Shown: positions 46,940 through 59,586 of the stretch, one piece after another
How positions within the stretch are numbered: the stretch's first letter is position 1
Layout of the letters: each line of letters begins with the position of its first letter
Origin: Apiospora phragmitis
Lineage: Eukaryota > Ascomycota > Sordariomycetes > Amphisphaeriales > Apiosporaceae
Reading direction: 5' to 3'
NCBI GenBank assembly: GCA_038363925.1
Contig: JAQQWL010000004.1
Coordinates: 62,001 to 126,000, forward strand
DNA length: 64,000 bases
Notes under the pieces: model-generated
What the model saw: the letters and a program-made list of their open reading frames with translations, nothing else
What the model was told of the DNA's origin: nothing
The model's database searches: none
Program-made: the position numbers and the translations under genes

Positions 46940-48250
46940 TGCCCCTGGTCCGTTGGGCTTGGTCGTCAGCGCCTCCTCGGGACGCCCCCACAGACCTTCC
47001 GCCTCTACGTCGATCTGGTATGGGACACCCCGTTCATCCCCAACGCGAGGATCAAGCTGTACACGTATCTGGGCCGCATGTTCCGCTACTACGCCAACGA
47101 GTCGTCCACCGCGGAGCCCAGCGACCTGGGCTGGTAATACGTCTCACAGAACCTCGTCGATTTCTCCGGCCCGACAGCCGTGGACACCTTTCGCGTGGGG
47201 CCTCTCGAGGTCCCCACGCAGCCTTTCTTGGCAGTCGCGACGGCGCAGCCCGAGGCTATGTTGTTCCTGGACTTTCGGATGAACTACGACGACGGCCTGG
47301 GCCTCAGTCCGCGATGGGATGCGCCAGCCACCCTCCTCCTCTCCTACCCATCTCCCTTCGCCCTGGACCAGGATGGTACAGTAGGGCGTACTGACGAAAA
47401 TATATTCGCCGAGGTGGGCCCGAAAATGGGTGAGATGATGGAATATTTTCATTAGGATTCTTTTCCCTGTCTCTTTTCGGTTCACACCGAGTAAACCAAG
47501 CTCTCGATCTCGATGTTTCCAAACACGCATCTTCATCCTGCCACATCTGGTGCGGAATACTAACATGTTGATGACAGGGGAGCTAAGTTTCAGGGGTATC
47601 AACCCTCGGTACCAAGACGACGATTTCACCCCACTCCCCTAATCCGAGACGATGACAGGATATGGGCCGTAGTTGTGCAATCGATGAGGTGGGACAACCG
47701 CACCCACCCAATCCACCATCGCTTCAACTCCTCCACCATCGCCGTCTTCTCCACCTCCTGGTATATCGGACTCCCCGACAGCTTGGCCGGCGAGGTCCAC
47801 CGCTCGCTCCCCGTATGGGCGGGGAAACAATGCACCTGGGGGATCTTGTGCACCATCAACTGCGCGGCGAGAAGATACCTGCCGGATCTCGTCTTCGAGC
47901 TCGCCGGCCGGGAATTTGCTGTCACGCCGTCGCAGTACGCCTACCCGTTGGTTACCCAAGGCGAAGAGCAATGTACATTCAACATACTCCGAACCGCCAC
48001 ATTTACTGAGGAGGGGTATACAATCCCTAGCGACACCGTGGTGTTGGGGACGCCCTTTCTGAATGCGTATTACAGCGTATACGACTTGGATAACATGGAA
48101 GTCCGACGTGAGTCCGTCCCACACATACACACCTTTGGTATCTCGAACCCCCACCCCAACACACAGACTCTCTCTCTCTTTCTCCGAACGCTGGTTTCCA
48201 GAGCTGATAAGGCCTATATGACGAGAAAGTGGCGCCGGGTACGACACTGA
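46940..48250 (+). pseudogene. Aspartyl-protease-like gene, degenerate, no catalytic Asp
   Basis: The pepsin fold is recognisable: LLGTPPQTFRLYVDLVWDTP, YVSQNLVDFSGPTAVDTFRV, MLFLDFRMNYDDGLGLSPRW. An intron 47430..47577 joins KMG to GELSFRGINPRY, then RFNSSTIAVFSTSWYIGLPD and TVVLGTPFLNAYYSVYDLDN. Neither active-site motif has its Asp-Thr/Ser-Gly: lobe 1 reads VDLVWDTP and lobe 2 IAVFSTSWYIGLP, so it would be inactive as a protease. A TAA at 47135..47137 interrupts LGW/YVSQN, and one base is missing near 47639. No start codon or signal peptide was located. Some fungal secreted families keep the fold without catalysis, so the loss of Asp may predate the frame damage. Confidence 0.65.
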
Positions 48251-49606
48251 GCTGAGGTAGATCCCATGTGAGCTCGGCCCGAGAAGTTCAAGGTAGCTTG
48301 CCGATCGAGCATGGAGAGGGCAAAACTGTTGAGCATATACTCGGTGTCTACTACATTCAGGACCACAATACTCCATGATTGTACCAAGAGAGTCTCAGCA
48401 GTAGACATCACCGCTTAATGCCATAATTCTTCCACGTTGACAGGTTCGACGTCATGCATGTAAGATCAATGAGTCGTCTCCTCTTGACCGTAAGACTAGA
48501 AAGTACCATGCCGTGATGTGCCATTAAACCCACATTCACATTTTATCCTGGTATATCTTCGTCCAGACAATCTATTGCCTTTGTCGACCCAACCACAAAT
48601 ACGATTGGGGTCCTTCTCCCGCCCAATTGCGTCCGAAGTCCTTCCTTTCCTACCCTTGCTGCAGCCAACCTGTATCCGACTTGAGCTCACAATGGGAGAG
48701 TGACATCCTGAACGCAGCCTGATCACTATCACTTATCCGTTTACCGTTCCACTGGTGTCGATAAGATTGGGCGAGCGCCAAGTTAGGCAAGTCGGCGATT
48801 GAACGGCAAAGGGGGGATGGTCGGCGGGTGAGTGGTAGAACCACAAAAGGTTTGGAGATCAGTTGCTACAGCCGCTCCCCCGCTCCCAAAAAAGGGGGCC
48901 AAAAAGGGGAATTGGAATGGAGGTGGGATTTGATCTCACAAGGTGTTCTTCCGTACGTCAGCCGGTGGCAACGAGCTTCTTCTTAGCCCTTGCCGTCACA
49001 GCAAGGCTGACTATCATATAGCAGGTCGAAGTGGCGAAAGAGCAGTATTTGGCTCTTGAAGCGCTCATCGAAACCTCACAATCACAGGCTGGCCCATATG
49101 CCTACCAGCTCTATCCCCAAAGGGCGATGGGGGTGCTCCGCCGGAGATCAATACCAAGTTGATATACCTCACTCACTTAGAGAGCATACTAAGCGAAGGA
49201 TCAGGAGATGACATGAAAGTTGTTCCGACTCCCACACAATGTTGCAGGATCACAGCATGTCGAGGACCTAACAACGTTCGTTAAGTTCCAACATGTCAAA
49301 ACCTGCCTAATTTGGTATGATCTAGATCTCAAAGCCCAAAAGTTGTGTGCCGTTAGCCGGACGCTCTATGTGGTTCGAAATCATCTTGCTGTGTATTGGA
49401 AGGTGTCGGTTCAGGCTATGATGTGTGTAGATGTACATGATCACATTTTTATGAGGGACATGCTCGAAGGATCACAAGCGCCGGTGTATCAATGTATCGC
49501 TGCCGGTGGGACAGAGAGAGCGAGTATACTAACGACCAATATATAAGGGGATAGGTAAGCCCGTCGACTTTATGCTCTTAGAACACATCTCCACAGTCTC
49601 AGCACG
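48251..49606. other. Intergenic stretch, no gene seen
   Basis: Short coding-like runs (49020-49170; 49220..49546) lack starts, splice signals or motifs; not called. Confidence 0.35.
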
Positions 49607-52600
49607 ATGTCCTCCTTGCTCAAGATGTTGTTGCCCTTCGGACTTGTTCGAATGGCCTTTTGGCCATTAGTGACCTGGCTTGTGTTTTTATGGGCCCCCT
49701 TTTTACCCTAGCCTCGCCAGTCAGGCTGGATAATGTTGGCCTTGGAATTTTCAATTTTCTCAGATATTGAGCCTTTCGAGGTGCCGCCACCAGGCCTTTC
49801 CAATAAATTACACAAGAGGCAATCACAAGGTATTTCCAGACCTGACTTAAGGATCCTACCACTTGGAGCTTCTATCACCAGAGGCGAGAAATCCAGCAAC
49901 ATGAACGGGTAAGTGGCCGGACCCGTGCCGACAAGCCGCCCGGCGAACCCACTTCGGCGCAGAGGATGACTGACACGGCGTTGAATAGTTATCGCAAGCC
50001 ACTACGGGATCAGCTCCGCTTTGAGGGATGGAATGTCAACATGGTGGGCACCAAGTCTGATGGGGCAATGCAAGATCATGTAATGAAACCTCCCAGTCCC
50101 GCCTGATTCAAGGCTTCGGCGGACCCTTACTGACACACTAGCAAATTGGACCATGAAGGCGTCAGAGGCGACATTGTGACGCAGGTTCATCAGCGAATCA
50201 AGAACACCTACGTGTACAAGCCCAAAGTTGTCCTCATCAACGCTGGCACCAACGACTACAACGCTGAAAACAACGCCGTCGACCAAATTGGCGAGTGCAT
50301 GGGCGCCATGATCAACGACCTCTGGAACGCGCCCGACATGGGCGACACAGGCATTGTGCTCTCGAGCGTGCTCGCGACCACGAACCCTGTGTGCCAACCC
50401 CGGCGCGACGCCATCAACGGCCAGTACGCCACGTTCGTCGACGGGCTGCAGCAGCAGGGGCGCCCCATCGTCTGGGCACCCATGGAGTGGATGACGACGG
50501 ACAACGGCATCGGCCCGGACGGCGTCACCCGGACGACCACGGCTACGCTATGATGGCGCGCATGTGGTACTTTGCCATCCACGGGGCCTGGTTCTCAGGC
50601 TTCATCAAGGACCACGTTTCCTGGGGCGATGGTGAGGTTGAGGGCGGCGGCGGCGGCGGCACGGGCACCTGCGGCATCGACGAGGGCCACGAGGTCTACG
50701 CCGGCAGCCTGACGCAGAAAGGGTCCGGCATCGGCGACGGTATCTATATGCATGCCTCGAATGAGATTGGCGTCGTCTGGGAACAGGACAGCGACTGGGA
50801 CCGGGACCAGTGGTTCTTTGCGCGCCTATTCCAGCCTGAGCGCGACGACTTCCTCGGGTGGTTCCGGGCGACCGAAGACGACCCCATCACATACGCCGTG
50901 TGGAAAAACGTGGCGGCGACCGGCTCCGGCTCCAATTACTTCCGGGAGCTCGGCGACATGCCGACGCCGAGCTACTGCGTCCCTCGATGCGTGCACTGGG
51001 TCGATCTCAACGGTGAGTCACTCCACTCGGCGAGGGCGGACACGCTGTCGAGGCGCCTTTATTACTCTTGTTGTTGCTAAGTCTGGGCGCCCTACTACCT
51101 ACAGGTGACGGCCTGGATGACTTTTGCTGCATTTCCCCCAACGGCGATTTGTATGCGTCTATTAACAACGGCGACGGCACGGACGACCGGTGGCCGACCT
51201 TCACGTCGCTCGGCAAGATCAAGCAGAATGTAGGTTGGCCGCAAGCACGCGTCCGGCTGGCGGACATCGACGGCGATGGACGAACAGACTACTGCATCAT
51301 CCAGGATAACGGCGACATAAAGTGCTGGCGCAATGGCTAGGTTGGTACGTGAAACCGGACTGTCCGCCCCCGACGTGGAAAAGGCCATTTGCAGAGTTAC
51401 TTCATTAGTGCCTTGTATCCCCGTTTCCCTTCCTTTGATAAATTTATTGGCTAACAGGCTTTCCCATGGGATTTGGCAGACGATTACCCCAAGTTCTGGC
51501 AGCCTCTGGGCACACGGTTCACCGGAAAGGGGATGAATGATATCAGGGGCGTACGATTTGGACACAAACGGAGATGTTAGTGCCATAACCCTCTCTCAGA
51601 TACAGGATCGATCAAAGCTAACGTCGATTCTTAGGGTCGGAACGACTGGTTTTGGGTTGCCGACGATGTTCGAACTACCACATGGACCAACTCGCGCAGC
51701 TGCGCCCAGGGACGCGATGACGACGGTCTCAACGCCGCGCCTGGCGCCAGACACATAACCGAGATGCGCCTGACGAATCATGGACCCATGGAGGCATAGG
51801 AGGTTTCGCGTCTAGTGAGTGCCCTCCAGACCACCCCCAGAGCCTGCCCAGAAAATGTATGGTATGCTGACTTTGACGCCAGGTGGACTGAGGAATCGCA
51901 TCCATTTTGGCCGTATCGTCAACGGCGGAGGACGGCTTGACTCCATTGGGGTGCGACCCCTACTCGTCATGGAGCACGAGCGACTTGAAAACGGGAACCA
52001 TCGTTTCCGGATGCGCGTGTGGAAAAGCACCGGAGGTGGTGCTACGCAGCTCGAGGGTAAGTCGATCAACCAGGATCCTTTCCACCTGTGCCTTATCGGT
52101 GCTTTGACTAACCAGTAAATCATGGCACAGCCGACGGTGACAAGTACTGCAACATGATTGGCCACTCGGACGGGCGTATGGACTACGTCTGGGCACTTTT
52201 CACCGGCCAGATGACTTTGTATCCGCAAGGTGTACTTCTGGATCGGAAAACCCTCCACTTGGCCGGCTGGGACGGTGACGGTGTTTGCGACATCATTCAT
52301 GTCGATGAAAGTTCGGGCAATAGAGTTCAGCACGTCTGGATCAACCAGTAAACATACCCCTGAAGACGTGCTTCGCTACAAAGAAAAACAACACTGAAAC
52401 AAAGCGCACTGTAGGTATGCCCTTGCTGGCAGATGGGAATGGTTCCAACTTGAAGACCCGAATCGGGCTTTAACCTGCCCCCATCAAAGTGGCCCGGGAA
52501 TCCATGATATCCCCGTACGTTTTGCCGACCTGGACGGCGACGGGCGCACCGACTATCTCTGTGAGTACTAGCTAATATGGTTGACTTGCGTGCACAACGA

Positions 52601-53152
52601 GACATATCGTCCTTGTATCCGACCAACACCACACCAGATATATTCCATTCCAGCTGACAACAGAACCCACCAGGCATCGCCCCCGACGGGCAAACCAAGG
52701 CGTTCCTGAAACCGCGACAATGGCTGGATTGACTACGCCGGGGTTAAGTTCGCCGAGGACCACGACCGGGCGAACCTGCGCTGGGCCGACGTCGATGGCG
52801 ACGGCCGTGCCGACCTCATCTGGGTCGACAAGTACACAGGTAGCGGTACGGTCTGGTACAACAACGGCGAGTCCCCGGGGGCCCCGACCCCGGGGGTTCC
52901 GGCTCGAGCTTCCACTGGCTGCCGCAGGGCACGTTCTTCGAGGGCCACGTGGCCGACACCTGAGTCTACTACCCGAACTTGGACGGCGACGGGCGGGCCG
53001 ACAACCACGCCATCCTCGGCACGTGGTTCAACCGATGTGATGGTGACGGCGGTCGCGGTCGCGGTCGCGCGGATGCCGAGGGCGACGATGGTGCCATCGT
53101 CAACCCCACCTGCCAAGAGTCGCCGGGTCCGAGTTCCGTAAGTGCTCTCCCT

Positions 53153-53208
<56 letters not shown>

Positions 53209-54726
53209 GCCGAGCATGATCTGTCGGTGTTAATGCTGTCTATCGCATGTGTGAAGACTGACACTTGGGGCTACAAGACTGGTTCAGCTGGGACCGACCC
53301 AACTTTTTCTCTCTGGGTGACTCCTACGCTGCCGGCATTGGCGCCAGAGGCGGAACCAAGGGAGCAAGTATCCATGACAACTACGACCCGGACGGGAAGT
53401 GCAGCAAGTACAGAGGTGCGTATGCTCAGTACCTGGCACGAGACAACATGGTGGGCACGGATTTGCATTGCATTGCCTGCACGGGCGCCGTCATTGAGCA
53501 TTTTTACAGCGAGAAAAGCGAGAAGAACCAGCAGCCTCAATGGTACCCCTCGACGTTGGGCCCTCGAGATCTACAGGGTCGGCTGGGATTCTTTCTCCTT
53601 CAGTGGCAACGACGTCAAGTTCAGCAGGATTGCCGCGTGGTGCATTCACGTCGATATCCCTAACTGGAGCGAAGACGCCATTAAGACGGCTGAAGCCATA
53701 ATGGACAGCGTGGAGCTGAGGGACAACTTGCGCAGCACCCTGTGGAAAGCGACCCGGATGCTAGACAGGGAAACGTGCCCAGAGGATCCGAGAAAAGCGA
53801 CTAAGGGTTGCGGAAATAAGGTCTGGCACGACTTTGATTTGTGACAGGGGTAAATCCTTGGCGCCCCTTACTACCAACATCTGGAATGAGGAGCGTCACT
53901 GACAAGGAAAAATAATGCTGCCAGTACGAGAAGTTTTTCAACGCCGAAACGGACAAGTGCAAAATCCACGGCCTACCCAAAATCCCGGTCACAAGGAAGC
54001 TAGGAGGCGACGACGGCAAAGCGCACCGGAAGCGCCTGAACGACCTGGTCGACCGGCTCAACAACATCGTCAAAGAGGCCGTCGATTTCGTGCAAGAGTG
54101 GACGAGCTACCCGCATGACAGAGGTAACCCTGACGTCCCGCCCCGGGATGCGAACTTCACAGTCGTACACGGTGAGTGGTACTGAAGAGCGCATCTTTCT
54201 TTCCTTCGCCCGGCCCCGTTGAACCATCCAGTTCAACCCACCCTCGTGAGACAATCCGGCACTTACTGACTCTGGGGATCCTCTCGCCTCTTTAGTTCAT
54301 CAACGCCGATGCCCTGTTCGAGGGCCACCGCCACTACGAGCCCGGCGATCCGTTCGGGACCTGGTCGCGGGGCCGGTTCCTGGAGCCCTGCGGACCCGAT
54401 CGCCAGCGCGCCGAGGGCGAGGGCGAGGGCGGGGGTGAGTGCGAGGATGACCCCAATGAGGAGGACTGCCCCGACCAGGGCGAGCTGGACATCAACCCCG
54501 AGGACTATGATGAGGAGTACGAGCTCGTGGCCTTCGGCGAGACGTGCGACGTGAATGGCCCCGGCGTCCTGGGCATACTCTGCATCCTGGTGCGGGCCGA
54601 GGAGCTCGAGGCCAACGTGCTCCCCAGCTCCTTCAAGAAAGGGACGCATCCCAAGTCCGTGGGCCACTTGCCCAGGTCAACCTCATCTGGGACAAGATTA
54701 GAGAGTATGCAGGACCCAAGCCATGA
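49607..54726 (+). CDS. Giant secreted SGNH - FG-GAP/VCBS - SGNH protein
   Basis: Multi-exon gene of about 5.1 kb. Exon 1 (49607..49908) starts MSSLLKMLLPFGLVRMAFWP, a signal-anchor-like segment, and reaches LRILPLGASITRGEKSSNMN (block I). Exon 2 (49989..50079) has YRKPLRDQLRFEGWNVNMVG. Exon 3 holds VLINAGTNDYN (block III) and, after a missing C near 50526, DGVHPDDHGYAMMARMWY (block V). Next come at least seven FG-GAP/VCBS calcium-loop repeats (VDLNGDGLDDFC, DIDGDGRTDYC, DLDGDGRTDYL, DVDGDGRADLIW). A second SGNH domain follows: FFSLGDSYAAGIGA, FSGNDVKFSR and FKKGTHPKSVGH. In-frame stops occur at 49709, 51338 and 52961, with further single-base breaks near 50142, 51555, 51775 and 53271. The substrate is unknown, presumably acyl or acetyl esters on polysaccharide; several joins are approximate. 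Confidence 0.75.
53163..53204. repeat. (CT)21 microsatellite in intron
   Basis: Pure CT run inside the intron that opens with GTAAGT at 53138 between the VCBS region and the second SGNH domain; imperfect CTCTCC units precede it. Confidence 0.9.
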
Positions 54727-55696
54727 TGCGGGCCTATTGGAACCGTTGCTTTCGCCTTCTTCAACCTTCTTTGGTACAGCTCCAAAGGTGTTTTCCCCTT
54801 TCTGACTTTGCTAGCCGAGTGTTGCACAAGCACAAGTCGTTGACCGATCAATGAATGACCTACTTTCTTATTGACGGATGGTGCGCTATCGCCCTTTTAT
54901 CTTCGAGGGGGCTTTTTTTTTTTTTTTTTTTTTTTGCTCTTTTGGTGGCACTATCATGTTGTATACACAGTCTCATATGTATGATTGAACATATGTCCGA
55001 AAAATCAATATAATCTTGACTGATCTCGAGTCAGGGATGGCGTGTTTGTATGAGCCGGACATGCGGAAGGCGCGTGGAAATGGACATGCCCGCCGCTGAC
55101 TTGGAGAGTTGGCTGACGTCGTCTGGAATGGCTTTACACGACGCGAGGAACTGGAACAGGGCTGCGCCGTAGCTGTTGTCGCAACTTGGCATTCGTAGGC
55201 CGCGGAACCTGGTGCTAACATACTTGGAATGTAAAATGATGAGGGGAACTCCAGAGCCGGGTTCTGTGCTGTAAGCGCAACATGTCCGGAGAAGGGACTA
55301 CACACGCCGCCGGGCGATAGCGGATTGAAGTTAAGTCAATCAAGGCAAGCATGAAGTAAAAATAAAGAAGTTGATAGCATGCCTGTTTCTATTTAGGTAC
55401 TCGCTCGAAAGACAGGGTATCTTATAATCAGGCTATGTGCGAAGAAGAGGTAGAAGAAGAATTACAAGAGGGAGAAGAAAAAAGTCTATCGTTTTCGTTG
55501 ATAGTACAGCGGAACGAGGCTGCTGGGCCGTGACGACATGTTCGACAGCTGAACCTAAGTCGGAGCCGGAGCCTCTATATGCATAGGCGAAAAAAGGTAT
55601 ACTCATTAAAAAAGAAATGATTAAGAAGAGAAGAGAAGGAGCAGAAGTGGGGGAAGAAAGACACAACTGCACTGGAAGGGGTTGGGGAGCGCTCCC
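54727..55696. other. Convergent spacer with poly-T tract
   Basis: No gene. A run of 23 T lies at 54913..54935. Confidence 0.5.
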
Positions 55697-57253
55697 TTAC
55701 AAGCTGTAGGTGTAGCAGAAGGGCCCGTCGTGGATGCTGGTCAGCTCGCGCATGGTGATGGGCCCGCCGCCGGCGTAGAACAGGTCGATAACGTCGTCGA
55801 GCGTCGTGTTGGCCGAGGGGGGCTGGTTCAGGAACGTGTTGGTGCCCGCAACCTGGTCCCGCCGCCCCGGGGAAATCCACCATCTGCCACACCCACCACA
55901 CCAGATCGATCATGCCGTGATGGAGATAGAACACTGGGTCTCCAGGGGACGTGAAGGTGTCCTGATTGACGCCGATGTCGTTAGTATGTCATCTCATAAT
56001 GTCCATACGGAGAGGGAAAGGGGCGAGATGAAAGGGGTGGGGGGCGAGGGGGACTTACGCCGGCAGGGTCTCCACCAATGGTGTAGTGTCCACCCCCGTG
56101 CACGCCGATGCTGCCCGAGCCCGGGACACCCTGCATTACCATCTGGAAGTCGGCGACGTTGTCGTTATTGACGATGAGCTGCATGATGGAGGTATCGTTG
56201 GCGAAAGCCTTGTTGACGCCGGCCGAGATGTCGCGCTTGAGGCAGCGCGGGTTGTGCTCGAGCCCCGTGCCGGTCAGGACGGTGCCGTTGTTAAGGGGCA
56301 GCGCGACGGGCCCCAGGTTGACCACCATATCCTTGAAGGGGCCCGTCTGGACGCAGCCGCCGCCGTTGCCCGGCGGCAGGACCACGGGGGCAAAGTTGCC
56401 CAGGAGCAGCGTGATGGGGCCCTTGTTCGGGACGGGCGCGCCGTCACCCGACATGCTGAAGGCGCTGCCGTCGAAGATGGGCGACGAGACCGGGTCGTCG
56501 GCGTAGAGCGCCCAGTTCCAGTACGGCTGGGCGCCCTTGTAGCCGCACTCGTTCTTCAGGGCCTGCTCGAACTGGAAGGTGAACCAACGATGCCAGGCCA
56601 TGAAAGTGCCCTGTTCGATATAAAAAGAAAGGGGTTAGTGAGTTATACTTTGTTACTGCTTGGACTTGGGAAGTCATACTGTGTAATGGATCGTCTGAGT
56701 CTGGTTGATGTGGGATGCCAAGAAGTCGTCAAACCGCGTCCGCGCGCCGGGGACCAGACTCTTGGGCGTCCGGGCCGGCAGCTTTTGCAGGCACAGGACG
56801 GCATCGGTATATGCCTTGCGTTCCGTCGTGCTCAGCGACCCCCTAGTACGTACAGACAAGAAGCATTAGTCCCCCGTGATGTCCCTGAATGAGGAGAGCT
56901 TGGAGCCAAAGGGGGGGGGGGGGAAACGGAGACCCCCATATCTGCGTATAGGCTACTCACCAAGGCTTACGAACGGTCAGCTTCTCTTTGGTGCATCGTC
57001 CGGATGATGAAGGAGGTGCAGTTGAGTTGTTGCCAAGAGGGGCCTTAGGTCCTGCCTGAGGCGGCGGGGGCGGCGACGGCAGAGGAGGAGGAGTCCGTTT
57101 AGCATTCGCATCCAAGATGGCGGCCTGGCTTGCTTGAGCCTTGCCGACGAGAATATTGAATTGGGCCAAAGCATCACCGTTGTTGAGGTCCAGCGTCAAG
57201 GCTGCCAGAGCCGTCCCGATGAGGAGGGCCGTCGAGGCCAGCGGGAAATGCAT
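55697..57253 (-). CDS. Secreted tyrosinase (type-3 copper oxidase)
   Basis: Four exons: 56961..57253, 56680..56842, 56059..56610 and 55697..55961, all in phase. MHFPLASTALLIGTALAALT is a signal peptide, followed by a Pro-rich linker (PPPLPSPPPPPQAGPK). The CuA site is SHINQTQTIHYTGTFMAWHR and the fold motif ECGYKGAQPYWNW follows. CuB is HNPRC, GVHGGGHYTIGGDPAG and FYLHHGMIDLVWWVWQ. Tyrosinases oxidise mono- and o-diphenols, for pigment or phenolic detoxification. A branch point TACTAAC precedes exon 4. One extra G near 55868 shifts the last about 55 codons (NTFLNQPPSANTTLDDVIDL), which end TYSL. The length of about 420 aa fits secreted short fungal tyrosinases without the C-terminal cap domain. 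Confidence 0.92.
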
Positions 57254-59586
57254 GATAGTGACGAAGGAGAATCCCCCTTACTGGCAAGTGTAGCAAGGAA
57301 AAGACTTGGGACGAGGGTTTCAGAAACGACAGGAAGAGGAAGGATAGATGAACGGGGGGTCCATGGATTATAATCATGATTGAGCAACTCGATGAGGGTT
57401 GGTCTCTGGTACATAGGACATATATACCACCAAAGCCCTTCTTCCCAACCCCATCCCAGATCCGTCGCATCATGCTTAACACAATGCATTGGCACCGGGC
57501 TTCTCTGATACTGACTACGGCTCCCGCTAAGGAGCCCGTCCTTCCCTTTCCGTCCGTCAGCCGTTGGACGATGTGGATTCCCAACACCCTCCCGGGACAT
57601 TGAAACCTGACCAAATCGCTAGCTCTAGCTCTAGAACTCTAGAGATTCCGGTGGATCTTCTGCCCCCCCTGTCATCATCTTGGTTTTTGATCTGGTCTCA
57701 TCGCGACCCCCCAGTCAGATCAATCTCAATCATCCAGGGTCCTGGAGCTGTTAGTGCTGCTACTCTCCCCGCCTTCCGGTATTCTTGATCGTGGGTACCA
57801 ACAAGCACGGCCTCCCCCCCCCCCTATCTCGCATCGCACCCAGCTATCGACGTCGGGGCCATGGTAGCAAACAAGTATAGCGGCGTCTGGGGTTGGCGCA
57901 TATGCCGTACATACCATGCCATGTACGTAGTATATACAAGACTTACATAAATACGACCGATGCGGCCTTCTCTTCAAAGTCTCAAGGTTTCGTTCGGGTC
58001 CCGTGAGTTTTCCACGGCCGCCGCACCTCTCGGCAAGAGCAGCGGCATCCTTGCCAATTCCACGTTCCCTCTGGCGAGTCGAGTCCCGATTGCCTTGAAA
58101 CCGCGCAACAAGCTTCGCTGGGTGATTTTCCATTCTGTTTTCCCTACTGCAGACTTCGCGCGATGGACGATCGGGCAATAAGGTTGTTCCCTTCTCTAAA
58201 GTTACAATGTGCCGATTGCCCGCCGTTGGTCTTATGTATTAGTCAAGGTGGCATTCAAAGGGGGGGGGGTGTTGACTACTACGCAATCGAACCAATTAGC
58301 CAGATCATCTGGGCCATCGTAGAAAATACTGCCGAACGGAAAATCCTATGCAGCATCGCCTTACAAACACTGGTTCATCTGTTTTCACTTTCATGACTCT
58401 GGGTGACATCGGTGATCGTCGGTGGATGATGATGGCAAGACAAGATCAGGTGTTTTGCGCCGACTCATCCATGGCCAGATAACCTAGGCACTGGGCTAAT
58501 ACGACTATGCACGGCACTTAGGTATGTATGTCGCCATCTCCCCAATCCTCCAACCACTCGAGGGGGCTTTCGCTCTCTCCTCACAGGGATACCGGCGCGG
58601 TAGGGCTCAAGCGTGACCATCCGGGCGAAAGTGCCGAGACCAGGCGGCAGTTTTCGAGAAGTAAAATAGAAGGTGATACTTGCATAGGACGAAGCACTAA
58701 CCTAGTAAGCTTGATCCTTAGTAAGGCACTTTTTTTCCCGATCAACATGTTCGGACGAGTCAAGCAAGTGGGCATATGCCACTTCGCTCCAGAATGGGGG
58801 ACACTGTTACAGACACACTCTGCATCGAGCCAGACAAACTTAGGCGGGTGATACTAGTCCCAGCTGGGTCTAACGATGTCGTCGCGTCGTTCCCCCTAAT
58901 TAGCATCACCGTTGTTCATGCCAAGGTAGCATCTCGTGGACGAGAATAGCCTGATCTTACCTGATCTTGGATGATCAAGCATGTAACCTGAACGGTCTTA
59001 CCTGATGTAGCAGTCAAGTTCCTGAACAAGAGTGTGAGTCCCTGGATATAACGCTCCAGTCGGTTTGCATTGCGACCCCGTCTGCCCCTTGTTTCGTAAC
59101 GAGGACAGCGATGGCATATGTACCAAGGCGTCAGCCGGTATTGACACTGGCCACTGACAAGGACTAACCCATCATCGTGAATGAGTGCCAAACGTGAAAC
59201 ATGGGGGGCGGTGTCGACACCGTTTTATGGCAGCCCATTACCAAGGAGAATGAAGACACCGGAAACAAACAACGTGAGTTTAGTCTATTTACAGGTAAGA
59301 GAGAGAAACCATGGTCTTAGAAGGCTGCTGGGGTTCAGGCACGAGAAGATAGCCAAGAGGGTGGAGAGGATAGAGGAAGGAAAGGAAGGACGGGAAAGAT
59401 GTGTAAATCATATAATCCCCGAGGGGGACCCATAGCTATCCTCGCATCGTCCGTGTGTAAGTGTGCATGTGCCCGTGCCCACTATCTTCCTGCCACCTCT
59501 CCCCCCTTCCTCATTCTCCGCCTCCAGTAATGACGTGAGGGGTCTACTGCACCAGATCGTCCACCTAGATCTCATCCCGCGCCTAG
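57254..59586. other. Long divergent intergenic stretch, no gene seen
   Basis: 2.3 kb between divergent tyrosinase and receptor genes. ORFs such as 57960..58181 and 58528..58851 show no motif. A CTAGCTCTAGCTCTAG short repeat lies near 57620. Confidence 0.4.

Noticed and set aside
49220..49546. 108-codon plus-strand ORF
   Set aside because: No recognisable family, no signal peptide and no splice signals tying it to the SGNH gene.
56086..56892. 268-codon plus-strand ORF
   Set aside because: Antisense of the tyrosinase exons; no motif.
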